Source of the DNA: Methanolobus vulcani
GTDB taxonomy: Archaea; Halobacteriota; Methanosarcinia; Methanosarcinales; Methanosarcinaceae
Assembly: GCF_006546655.1 (NCBI RefSeq)
Contig: NZ_VIAQ01000017.1
Location: 1 to 64,000 of the forward strand
Direction: 5' to 3'
Length of the DNA: 64,000 nt
The position numbers and the translations under genes are program-made. The notes below the pieces were generated by a model, which was given only the letters and a program-made list of their open reading frames with translations, was not told the origin of the DNA and ran no database searches. Positions 36,152 through 44,863 of the stretch are shown here, one piece after another (positions within the stretch are counted from its first letter, which is position 1; each line of letters begins with the position of its first letter).

Positions 36152-36184
36152 TGTTGTCGTGACAACAGTTGTGTGCACAACTGT
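36152..36184. promoter_or_regulatory. Two overlapping palindromes, MarR operator candidates
   Basis: TGTTGTCGTGACAACA (36152-36167) and ACAGTTGTGTGCACAACTGT (36165-36184) are perfect palindromes with a 2-nt centre, and their centres are 15 nt apart. They end 15 nt before the marR ATG. MarR dimers bind sites of this size, so autoregulation is likely. Confidence 0.65.
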
Positions 36185-36199
36185 GAGCCAGGAGTAAAT

Positions 36200-36673
36200 A
36201 TGGACGAACTACCACTCGCAGCATTCATCTCAATAACATATCGAAGTCAATTTGTGAAAATAAATAATCAGATGAAAGAATTTGATCTTTCTGCAGGCCA
36301 GTTCTTCGTACTCATGGTACTTTCGCGGCATCAGGGAATCACACAGGATACACTTTCATGTGCACTGCTCATAGACAAAGGAAGTATTGCACGAGCGGTT
36401 AGGGTTCTTGAAAATAAGGGTTTTGTTAAACGCGTCACAGATGAAACAAATCGTAGAGCTGTACGTGTCTATCTGACAAAAAAAGGAGAACAGCTTATTC
36501 CAAAAGTATCAAAATTTGAAGAGGAAATGGAAGAAGCTTCACTCTCCGGACTCACTGAAGATGAAAAAAAGCAAACAAAAATATTACTCAAAAAAATAGC
36601 ACAGAACTGTTACGAAGCAGCATACAAAAATGGTGATAGAAAATGGAAGGATTTTCCCCCGAAAGACCTCTAA
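36200..36673 (+). CDS. MarR family transcriptional regulator
   Basis: This 157-residue winged-helix protein has the MarR core (FFVLMVLSRHQGITQDTLSCALLIDKGSIARAVRVLENKGFV) and the wing DETNRRAVRVYLTKKG. GGAG precedes ATG 36200. It overlaps the efflux gene by 31 nt. MarR repressors of such pairs usually sense a compound that the pump removes; the compound is unknown. Confidence 0.92.
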   Translation: MDELPLAAFISITYRSQFVKINNQMKEFDLSAGQFFVLMVLSRHQGITQDTLSCALLIDKGSIARAVRVLENKGFVKRVTDETNRRAVRVYLTKKGEQLIPKVSKFEEEMEEASLSGLTEDEKKQTKILLKKIAQNCYEAAYKNGDRKWKDFPPKDL

Positions 36674-37932
36674 AAATTGGTCAAAAACAAAATTCAAATA
36701 AAAAATATGAGACTTTGAAACTCATAATTATTCTAGGTACATCCATGCTGACCATCATGGGTTCCGCTGCTGTTGCACCAGCACTCCCGGAGATGTTGGA
36801 ATTCTTTGCTGACGTACCAGATGCAAGCCTTTTGGTTTCCATGGTGGTCACACTTCCTGCACTTGGAATTATCATTAGTTCACCTTTCATTGGAATCCTT
36901 GCTGACAAATACAGCAGGAAGAACATGCTTATGATCGCACTTGCAATCTTTGGAATTGTAGGGGCTAGCGGTGCAGTCCTCAATTCACTATACATGATAC
37001 TTGCTTTCAGAGTATTGCTGGGAATCGGTATTGCGGGAATGACAATATGTGCCACCGCTCTTTTAGCAGACAACTATTCCGGTGCGGAACTTAAGAAAAA
37101 GATCGGGCTGCAATCTGCTTGTATGGGTTTTGGGGCCGTGGTTCTTGAAGTTGCAGGCGGTGCTCTTGCAGATATCAGCTGGCATGCACCTTTTTATATC
37201 TACCTCGTCGCACTACTTATCATCCCAGGAGCCCTTATTTCAATAAAAGACTCAAAGAAGAAATCTTCAGAAAACCAAAATGGACACAAACATGCACATG
37301 CCGAGATTTCCGGAAAAAAGAAAACACTCCCACTCAAAAGTATTGCTCTTATCTATGTCGCTACATTTACTCTCATGGTTCTTTTCTTCTCAGTACCAAC
37401 AAAACTTCCGTTCGTACTTGATGAGAAAGGCATTACTTCAGCACTTATAATCGGTGCTTTGATATCAATTCCAGGACTCTTCGGTACGGTTGGAGCACTC
37501 GGGCAGATAAAGGTCTCTGGATTCCTCACAGAGATGAAGACGAATCTCTTCTTCTTCATAATAATGGGGATAGGCGTATTTATTCTCTCGATAGCACCTG
37601 ATATGCTATCACTCATAGCAGGGCTGATAATAACAGGAATCGCTTTTGGAATCATAAACACCACGAACCTTAGCTGGCTTGGAAGAATTGCACCCGAGGA
37701 TTCACGCGGAAAAATATTTTCCGGATTTACCACTGTGCTCTTCCTGGGACAACTGGCAAGTCCTATAGTAATCCAACCAATCCTGAAAACAGGAACACTC
37801 TACGATGCTTATGCTTTCCTTGGAATTGCAGGAATATGTCTTGGAATTGTATTTGGAATTGTTAATGTTATGGGAATAATAGAGCAAACACCTGTGATTT
37901 CTGAGCATCCTACAGGAATGGAAACTGATTAA
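36643..37932 (+). CDS. MFS transporter (drug-efflux type)
   Basis: This 429-residue protein of the major facilitator superfamily has about 12 spans, the motif-A loop GILADKYSRKNMLM between spans 2 and 3, and a His-rich central loop (NGHKHAHAE). GGTGAT lies 5 nt before ATG 36643, inside the marR gene. The His-rich loop could bind a metal, but that is a guess. A truncated paralogue lies at 41341, with an 89-nt block of perfect identity. Confidence 0.9.
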   Translation: MEGFSPERPLKIGQKQNSNKKYETLKLIIILGTSMLTIMGSAAVAPALPEMLEFFADVPDASLLVSMVVTLPALGIIISSPFIGILADKYSRKNMLMIALAIFGIVGASGAVLNSLYMILAFRVLLGIGIAGMTICATALLADNYSGAELKKKIGLQSACMGFGAVVLEVAGGALADISWHAPFYIYLVALLIIPGALISIKDSKKKSSENQNGHKHAHAEISGKKKTLPLKSIALIYVATFTLMVLFFSVPTKLPFVLDEKGITSALIIGALISIPGLFGTVGALGQIKVSGFLTEMKTNLFFFIIMGIGVFILSIAPDMLSLIAGLIITGIAFGIINTTNLSWLGRIAPEDSRGKIFSGFTTVLFLGQLASPIVIQPILKTGTLYDAYAFLGIAGICLGIVFGIVNVMGIIEQTPVISEHPTGMETD

Positions 37933-37990
37933 CTTCTTTCTAATTTGATAGATTTTTTCCTAACCATTAAAAGTTTGATTGGTTTGGGTA

Positions 37991-38677
37991 TTATCTATCA
38001 TCCATCCACTCATCGCCGACCATAACACCATCCTTGAAGGTTATCACCCTGTCAACATACTTCACATGCCAGGGTTCGTGAGTTACCATCACGATGGTCT
38101 GGCCGTAATTGTCATTCAAATCCTTGAACACATCCAGCACCTGCTCTGAGTTTCTGGTATCAAGGTTTGCGCAGGGCTCATCGGCAAACATTATGTCAGG
38201 TTTTTTAGCTATGGCCCTTGCAATGGCCACCCTTTGCTTTTCTCCGCCTGATAACTCATCGGGGATTCTGTCATGTTTATCTTTCAGGCCAACCTTGTCC
38301 AGTGCTTCAAGGGCAACCTTATAGGATTCCTTCTTAGACTTACCTTCCATCATGGAAAGAATGTACACATTCTCGGCGGCGGTCATTTCATTGATAAGGG
38401 CATAGTCTTGGAACACATAACCAACCTGTGTCAGCCGGTAATAGCTTCTTTCCGCTTCAGGCAGGCTGGAGACTTTCAGGCCTCGAATAGTATATTCACC
38501 ATCTGTTGCATCGTCTAGTAATGCCAGAATTCTCAGTATGGTGGTTTTTCCGCTTCCTGAAGCACCCATAATAGCAACGAACTCCCCTTTTTTGATCTCA
38601 AATGAAACGCCATTAAGAGCCTTTACAGTCGTGCTGCCTGAACCATAATACCTTTTGAGGTTCTTTACCTTGATCAT
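37991..38677 (-). CDS. ABC transporter ATP-binding protein (MacB/LolD type)
   Basis: This 228-residue ATPase has Walker A GASGSGKTT, signature LSGGEKQRVAIARAIA, Walker B DIMFADEP and the H-loop VTHEP. It is of the type that pairs with FtsX-like permeases. ATG 38677 lies 2 nt after the permease stop; the longer frame would overlap it. It forms a three-gene operon with the permease and an exported protein. Confidence 0.92.
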   Translation of the reverse strand: MIKVKNLKRYYGSGSTTVKALNGVSFEIKKGEFVAIMGASGSGKTTILRILALLDDATDGEYTIRGLKVSSLPEAERSYYRLTQVGYVFQDYALINEMTAAENVYILSMMEGKSKKESYKVALEALDKVGLKDKHDRIPDELSGGEKQRVAIARAIAKKPDIMFADEPCANLDTRNSEQVLDVFKDLNDNYGQTIVMVTHEPWHVKYVDRVITFKDGVMVGDEWMDDR

Positions 38678-38679
38678 TT

Positions 38680-39891
38680 TCAACGTCCCCATATGGCTTT
38701 CAGTATACTCTCCTTTGACACACTCCATGCAGGCAACGTTCCAGCTATCACTGACAGAGTAAGCATGGTAACAATACTCTGGATAATCAGCATTACATCG
38801 ATCTGAGGTCTTATCTGCATGGTCCCGTAGAACGTCACAGGATTTGCCTGGAAGTAAAACATCAGTGACAGGTACAGTATCAACCCGGCAAAGATTCCCA
38901 GAGAAACATAGAACATACTGAGGAAAGTATATGACAGCACTATCGATCTTGGGGTTACACCAACAGCCTTCAGTATTCCTATCTCTTTTTTCCTGTTCAG
39001 TATATTGATGTAGATTATAATAAGTATCAATGCTGCACCCACGATAAGCCCTACGAACTTTGACATGACATCAATGGCACCCAGGCTTTGCAGTGCTTGC
39101 CTGATAAGTGTCTCCGATTTATCAGCCCATGTGAAGACCTGCTCGTTCACTCCCGCTTCCCTTATCTTGGCCTTCATTTCATCTTCAGTGCCCGGCTCAT
39201 CGATCCTTACAACCACGCTGGTAGCTTTGCCTTTATCCAGACCATATACATCTTCTATCTCCTTGTAATGAACCATAGCATTCAGGTCCACAAGTTCGAA
39301 ATTACCTTCCATGATACCTTTGACCTTATAGGTCCTTTTCACACCATTGCTATATGTCACATCAACAAGTGATCCCACTCTGGTTTCACCCAGATCATCA
39401 TAAATTTCACCAAATGTTGTACTTGTACCTGAGATAATAGAACCAATGATGATCTCATCCCGGGAAAGTTCCCCTAGAAAATCCCCTTCTTTGATAATGT
39501 ACGGATATTGTGAGATCTCATATTCCTCTGTGGGAACCACACCTGTCACAGTCACTCCCACAACATTCTGTTTATGTTCAATAGATGCCCCAACATCCAG
39601 TCTTTTGGTTGCAGCCCTTACTCCTTCAACAGCCCGAACCTTCTGCAAGACATTATCGGCGTTGTTGATGTAGGTATTATCACCTGTCGGTTCGATCACA
39701 ATATCCCCATAGGGGTAGTCCTGCATGATACCGGTAAAGAGGACGGTCATTCCTCCTATCATTGATGGAAGGAACACCAGATTCATAAAAATGAGGGAAA
39801 GAACAAAGACAATGAATAAAAGTGTCTTTTTGTTCCCTCGCTTTATGCTGCTGCTTGCAATGAGAGCTCCAACCCTGATATCATCTATCAT
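38680..39891 (-). CDS. ABC transporter permease, FtsX/MacB-like
   Basis: This 403-residue permease has one N-terminal span, a large outer domain (about residues 50-270) with MacB-core features, and three C-terminal spans of the FtsX domain (NRKKEIGILKAVGVTPRSIVLSYTFLS). It most likely moves substrates or force across the membrane, rather than importing. It lies between the exported protein and the ATPase. Confidence 0.9.
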   Translation of the reverse strand: MIDDIRVGALIASSSIKRGNKKTLLFIVFVLSLIFMNLVFLPSMIGGMTVLFTGIMQDYPYGDIVIEPTGDNTYINNADNVLQKVRAVEGVRAATKRLDVGASIEHKQNVVGVTVTGVVPTEEYEISQYPYIIKEGDFLGELSRDEIIIGSIISGTSTTFGEIYDDLGETRVGSLVDVTYSNGVKRTYKVKGIMEGNFELVDLNAMVHYKEIEDVYGLDKGKATSVVVRIDEPGTEDEMKAKIREAGVNEQVFTWADKSETLIRQALQSLGAIDVMSKFVGLIVGAALILIIIYINILNRKKEIGILKAVGVTPRSIVLSYTFLSMFYVSLGIFAGLILYLSLMFYFQANPVTFYGTMQIRPQIDVMLIIQSIVTMLTLSVIAGTLPAWSVSKESILKAIWGR

Positions 39892-39902
39892 ACCGGATAC
39901 CT

Positions 39903-41135
39903 CTATTCTTTTGTGTCCTCAGCGGGGCTGCTGCTACCTTCCATTAGCTGCTTGATGATCTCATCCTTTGACTTTTTCGTTCTGTAATTATTATAGACCA
40001 GTCCACCAATTACAGCCAAAAGCAACAATACAATAATAATAATAGTTCCTGCACCGCCATTCTGTTCCATGATTATGACATTGACCTTCGTTTCGATCTG
40101 CTCCTCACCGAAATCATCGATATATGTAATGATTACAGGAATTTCGAACTCTCCAGCCTGATCTGCAACAAAAGTTATCACTGCAGGCCCGTCCTCGTCA
40201 GGATCAAGGGTTCCAATAAAGGATTCTTTTAGTCCCTGGAATGGATGGTCTGCATAGACACGTATTGAATTAATGGTCCTGTCACCTGAGTTCTCGATCC
40301 TCATGGTTAATTCCACAGTGTCATCAGTTTGAGGAAGAACTGGATTTACCTTTACAGATGCAAGGTTCAGGCTGCTTTTCCTGTCAAGCACAGTTATCTT
40401 AATATAATATTCATCTTTCTGGATGCCATAATCATCTTCATAGTCTATGATTACAGGGATATCAAAAGTTCCTGAGTTGTTTGCCTTGAACTTGAAAAGT
40501 GCGGTTTGCTTGCCCTCAGGTGCAATGGCACCAATTGTGGAACTTGTTATACCTTTGAAGCCGTGATCAAGATTAACTACTACGGATTTTGCTATGGAGT
40601 CACCAAAATTCTCGATCTCAAGGTCCAGGTCAACCGTGTCCCCTGCATAAATGTACTTAGGATCGGTAATGACAGAAGATATCCGGGGCTCGGCGTGTTC
40701 ACCTGTGACTATGATCTCAACTTCATAGTATGCTGTCCTTTTTACATCCTCGCTTCCGTAAGTTAGCTTCATTTTGATAATATGAGGACCGGGGATGGCA
40801 TCAGGTGTTGTTCGCATATGGTATCGCAACTGCCTTTCACTGTTCTTATATACAAATACCGGAATTTCAGCGACAAGGTCCTCTGTAATAATGATATCAG
40901 ATGGAACACTGATTATCTCGAATGTGATATCCTCAGGAATCTGGGTACCGCAGTTCTCAAGGCTTATCCCCACCGTGAATTCCTCATCCCTGCCCACCGA
41001 ACTTGGACTTATATCCTCCACCACCGCTCTCAAACATTCATCACCTGAAGACTCTGCCTGAACACTGGTGACTCCGGTCAATATAAGTAGCAATGTTAAC
41101 ATGAACAAACATACTGATACGGTATTTCTTTTCAT
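39903..41135 (-). CDS. Exported CARDB/COG1361-type protein of ABC operon
   Basis: This 410-residue protein has a signal peptide (ending VTSVQAES), three immunoglobulin-like repeats of the CARDB/NEW3 kind (each with xxxxVDLDLEIENFGDSxAKSVxV-like patterns), one C-terminal span (AGTIIIIVLLLLAVIGGLVY) and a cytoplasmic tail. It is the first gene of the operon with an FtsX-like permease and ATPase. In methanogens this trio recurs; a role in envelope maintenance or export is inferred. Confidence 0.85.
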   Translation of the reverse strand: MKRNTVSVCLFMLTLLLILTGVTSVQAESSGDECLRAVVEDISPSSVGRDEEFTVGISLENCGTQIPEDITFEIISVPSDIIITEDLVAEIPVFVYKNSERQLRYHMRTTPDAIPGPHIIKMKLTYGSEDVKRTAYYEVEIIVTGEHAEPRISSVITDPKYIYAGDTVDLDLEIENFGDSIAKSVVVNLDHGFKGITSSTIGAIAPEGKQTALFKFKANNSGTFDIPVIIDYEDDYGIQKDEYYIKITVLDRKSSLNLASVKVNPVLPQTDDTVELTMRIENSGDRTINSIRVYADHPFQGLKESFIGTLDPDEDGPAVITFVADQAGEFEIPVIITYIDDFGEEQIETKVNVIIMEQNGGAGTIIIIVLLLLAVIGGLVYNNYRTKKSKDEIIKQLMEGSSSPAEDTKE

Positions 41136-41340
41136 ACTCTAGTCATCTCCCTTTGAACCTTTTCTGTAAACTCCACCAGATTATTAAATATCGGGTTCAA
41201 TGCAAGCATTTGCTGCTAATAGGTCTGGAAGAGAATTCATCATCTTTTCTGAGAGTTTCCACATTGTCCTCTTATATTCATAATTTCCAGTTATTACTAG
41301 AAGTTATGTAAATAACTAATATAAATATTTTAAAACAACA

Positions 41341-42167
41341 GCGAACTTAAAAATAGATTCAGAAGAGCCGTGATTCTTGAAGGGGCCGGCGGTGCTCTTG
41401 CAGATATAAGCTGGCATGCTCCATTTTTCATTTACCTTATAGCACTTCTGATAATTCCGGGAGCATTAGTCTCAATTAAGGATTTTAAGAAAAAAGACTC
41501 TGAAAATCAAAACAGACACAAAAATGCACATGCTGAGACTTCCGGAAAAAAGAAACTACTGCCTCTCAAAAGTATTGCTCTTATCTATGTAGCTACATTC
41601 ACACTTATGGTGCTCTTCTTTTCAGTACCTACAAAACTTCCTTTCGTACTTGACGAGAAAGGTATTACATCAACACTTCTCATTGGTGCTTTGATATCAA
41701 TTCCAGGACTCTTCGGTACGGTTGGAGCACTCGGGCAGATAAAGGTCTCTGGATTCCTCACAGAGATGAAGACAAATCTGCTCTTTTTCATCATGCTTGG
41801 AGCTGGCATCTTTATCCTTTCCATTAAATCTGACATGACATCACTCATAGCAGGATTGATAATAACAGGAATCGCATTCGGAATCATCAATGCAACAAAC
41901 CTCAGCTGGCTTGGGAGGATAGCACCGGTAAATTCACGAGGTAAAATATTCTCTGGATTTACCACTGTTCTTTTCCTCGGTCAGCTTGTAAGTCCCATAA
42001 TCATCCAGCCAATCCTTAAAACAGGAACTCTCTATGATGCATATGCTTTCCTTGGAATTGGAGGCATTGCTCTTGGACTGGTATTTGTAATTGTTAATGC
42101 TATGGAGCTTATTGAGCAAACGTCTGTGATTACTGAGCATCCTGTAGGAATTGGAATAGAAAAATAG
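41341..42167 (+). pseudogene. 5'-truncated MFS transporter copy
   Basis: The frame from GTG 41370 matches the C-terminal 60% of the MFS protein at 36643. Homology begins at about 41341 (SELK, compare GAELK) with a small internal deletion, and the first four or five spans and the motif-A loop are missing. No start with a ribosome site is seen. It probably makes no transporter. The 89 nt at 41685-41773 are identical to 37453-37541 whereas the flanks differ at many silent sites. Confidence 0.75.
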
Positions 42168-42267
42168 TGAGAAGGATACAGCCCAAAATCCTTTTTAGTG
42201 AGCAAATACTTATACCCGAAAGTCATCAGCGCTGAAGAATACATTGATGATGTGAATGGGTGTTGAA

Positions 42268-43263
42268 ATGAATAAGGAAGTAAATATCCTTGGTGGCGGA
42301 TTAAGCGGACTTGCATGTGCTATCATCCTCCAGAAAAACGGATACAACGCTAATATCTATGAAAAAAGAAAGAATAGTGGTGCAAGATTTAACAGCGACT
42401 GGCAGGGACTTGAAAACTGGTCGGAAGATCTGGACGTACTTGATGAGATAAGATCATTGGGTATTGATACTGATTTTAAATATGCACCGGTTTCAGAACT
42501 GGACATTCATTACTCGGATAAGGTCCATACAATTCGTGGTGTAAACTCAGCTTATCTTGTCAAGCGTGGTACTGATAAAGATTGTCTAGATATGACCTTA
42601 TTCAGGCAGGCATCGGAACTTGGGGTAAATATCCGCCATGGAACAATACCTGATGGGATCAATTTTGATATAGTTGCAACAGGACCACCCACAGGAAATG
42701 TCCTTGCAAAAGGTATAAAATTTCATACTAAAAGACCTGACAATTGCCACATGGCTTTTGGCAGCGATATTGCAAAAGGGTTCTACTCGTATCTGCTCGT
42801 AAAAAATGGTGAAGGAACGGTAGCAACCGTTTTTGATAGAAAGGATGTACGTGAATCCGAGAATTATCTTCGTAATACCATTGAATATTTTTCAGATTTT
42901 ATTGATCCGGAAGAGATCAAAACCGGGAAGAAATTTGGCGGCTATGGGCATTTTGATATCAGGAAATCCCTGTATGATGACAACGGTGCAATGCTCATAG
43001 GCGAAGCTGGCGGTCTTCAGGATTATCTCTGGGGATTTGGAATGAGATATGCATTCAAAAGTGCCAGTTTTGCTGCAAGGAGCATTATGACCGGCGAATC
43101 TTATGATGATCTGATAAAAAAGAATCTTCATCAAAGACTTAAACACTCATATCGAAACAGGAAACTCTTTGAGATACTGGGTCCTCTGGCATATCCATTG
43201 GCATTTCACCTTTTCCGTGCAAGCAAAAAACCTGTCAAGCTTCTGAATATGGTTTACAGGTAA
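42268..43263 (+). CDS. FAD-dependent oxidoreductase, geranylgeranyl-reductase-like
   Basis: This 331-residue flavoprotein has an N-terminal dinucleotide fold (VNILGGGLSGLACAIILQKNGYNANIYEKR) and a second FAD motif (GAMLIGEAGGLQDYLWGFGMRYAF). The pattern fits the geranylgeranyl reductase/monooxygenase group; substrate unknown. GGGTG lies before ATG 42268; another ATG is at 42256. It stands alone. Confidence 0.82.
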   Translation: MNKEVNILGGGLSGLACAIILQKNGYNANIYEKRKNSGARFNSDWQGLENWSEDLDVLDEIRSLGIDTDFKYAPVSELDIHYSDKVHTIRGVNSAYLVKRGTDKDCLDMTLFRQASELGVNIRHGTIPDGINFDIVATGPPTGNVLAKGIKFHTKRPDNCHMAFGSDIAKGFYSYLLVKNGEGTVATVFDRKDVRESENYLRNTIEYFSDFIDPEEIKTGKKFGGYGHFDIRKSLYDDNGAMLIGEAGGLQDYLWGFGMRYAFKSASFAARSIMTGESYDDLIKKNLHQRLKHSYRNRKLFEILGPLAYPLAFHLFRASKKPVKLLNMVYR

Positions 43264-43293
43264 ATTATCTGCACCGGAAATTTTGCTAAATTG

Positions 43294-43398
43294 TTATAGG
43301 AGAAGATTGCAACAAGTTGCAAGTAAAACTCCTAAAGTAATGTAAAGAATAGAGAGCACAAGCAGTCCTTTCAACACTAAAGCTGTTTGTTTTTTCAT
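43294..43398 (-). CDS. Possible small membrane protein, 34 aa
   Basis: A short frame starting MKKQTALVLKGLLVL with a single hydrophobic span and a CC pair near the end. The ribosome site is weak. It could be a chance ORF; no family is recognised. The rest of 43264-43665 holds nothing I can identify. Confidence 0.3.
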   Translation of the reverse strand: MKKQTALVLKGLLVLSILYITLGVLLATCCNLLL

Positions 43399-43665
43399 AT
43401 TTGCTCTTTAGTAATTATCAGGTCTGACAATCAATGCCATTTTCAGTTTTAAAAATCTTTTCTTGCAAATATGAGTCATTAACTAAAAACAAATTCATGC
43501 ATGAAAATGCAAAAACAATATTGTAGTTTTGTGGTGTCATTATATCCCTCTCATTAATATCCAGCCTTAGATATTTCTTCGAGAAGATTTACCATACCCG
43601 CAACTGCTACAACACTATTATATTTTAATTCAGCGGTAAAGAAAAAATATTCTTTTAATAAAAAT

Positions 43666-44691
43666 TTACCAGTCACCTAAACATGACTGGCATTCTGAAG
43701 CAGTCTGTTCTTCTAATACCTTAACATTTTTTAACACCTGCTTTTCTGAGAAATCCCTATCATTTACAAGATAATCAAACAATGAATCTGAATCAGGTTT
43801 TTTCCACTTGAAACTATAATCCTCTGTAACAGGAGGATTCATGAAGAATTCCCTTATCTCTTCAAGCGGAGCACATGCACGGATATCCCTGTCTTCTTCT
43901 CTGATAAGTGTCTCGATGTCACCGTGCTTTTTGATAAGTTTCAGAGCGGTTTTTGCACCCACACGATGCATTCCCTCGTTGAAATCCGTACCTATGCAGA
44001 TTGCAAGGTCAATCAACTGCTCACGGCTCAGTTCCAGTTCTTCAAGACTGGAAGAAAGTGAGATGTGTTCGGGAGTTTTTGTAACGTATTTCTTCTGTCC
44101 CGGTAATTTTCGCTTTCCCGTGCTTCCAAGATTGCGAATGACATTCTCGGCTCCAAACAGGAAAACATCATAATCCTGTGAGCCTACGAAATCCACATCT
44201 CCACGGGAAACCATATAGGATGCCTGTGCTTCAGCCTCTGATTCTGCCTGCATCCAGGGGATTCCCATGAGTTCAAGAAGCTTTTTTGATTCAGCAAGTA
44301 TCTGGGGAGTTATACGGGACGTTGCCTGGGCATATTTTTTCATGTCCTCGAGGTTGCCTTCATCCTTTGCAATCTCATAATTAAGGGCTGCATTTTCCTT
44401 GCATTCCTTGCGTTTTTCAAGAGTCTCTTTTTTCATCTCAGGTGGCTTACCGTCAAAAATGTAAACCGGTTTGATATTTGCTTCCCTGAGCCTGCTTGTC
44501 CTTGAAAAGAGCCCGGTGAGATGTGATACAGGATTACCTGAGGAATCCATGAGCATTGAACCGTCACGCTGGCGTATGGCACTGAGGAACTGATAAATTG
44601 TGTTATATGCATCTATTGCTATTACTTTTCCAGAGAGTTCCTCGTAGGTTATCGGGTTTTTTGTGAGTAGTGTTCCTATTTGTGTGCCCAT
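43666..44691 (-). CDS. fen: Flap endonuclease FEN-1
   Basis: This structure-specific nuclease removes 5' flaps in Okazaki fragment processing and repair. The N-terminal nuclease motifs (AIDAYNTIYQFL, YIFDGKPP), the internal acidic residues (AESEAEAQASYM, GSQDYDVFLFG) and the helix-hairpin-helix (LAICIGTDFNEGMHRVGAKTALKLIKKHG) are all present. The C-terminus QSCLGDW looks like a PCNA-binding motif that lacks its last aromatic residue. The length (341 aa) is normal. Confidence 0.95.
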   Translation of the reverse strand: MGTQIGTLLTKNPITYEELSGKVIAIDAYNTIYQFLSAIRQRDGSMLMDSSGNPVSHLTGLFSRTSRLREANIKPVYIFDGKPPEMKKETLEKRKECKENAALNYEIAKDEGNLEDMKKYAQATSRITPQILAESKKLLELMGIPWMQAESEAEAQASYMVSRGDVDFVGSQDYDVFLFGAENVIRNLGSTGKRKLPGQKKYVTKTPEHISLSSSLEELELSREQLIDLAICIGTDFNEGMHRVGAKTALKLIKKHGDIETLIREEDRDIRACAPLEEIREFFMNPPVTEDYSFKWKKPDSDSLFDYLVNDRDFSEKQVLKNVKVLEEQTASECQSCLGDW

Positions 44692-44863
44692 GCTATGCCC
44701 CTTGCTTTGTTTCTGATTTATTTTGACTGCCGTTCAATTGGCACTCTGGTTTATAGTATTGTTGCATAAATCCGGATTTTATAACACATCCCATAAACAA
44801 TAATAGCCTTCAAAAACAATACTACTTACACTTAAAGAAAATTAGGTGTAGTGTGGGTATATT

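Noticed and set aside
40506-41061. Plus-strand frames opposite the CARDB-type protein gene
   Set aside because: They are antisense shadows of a gene with signal peptide, domain repeats and anchor in the minus frame.
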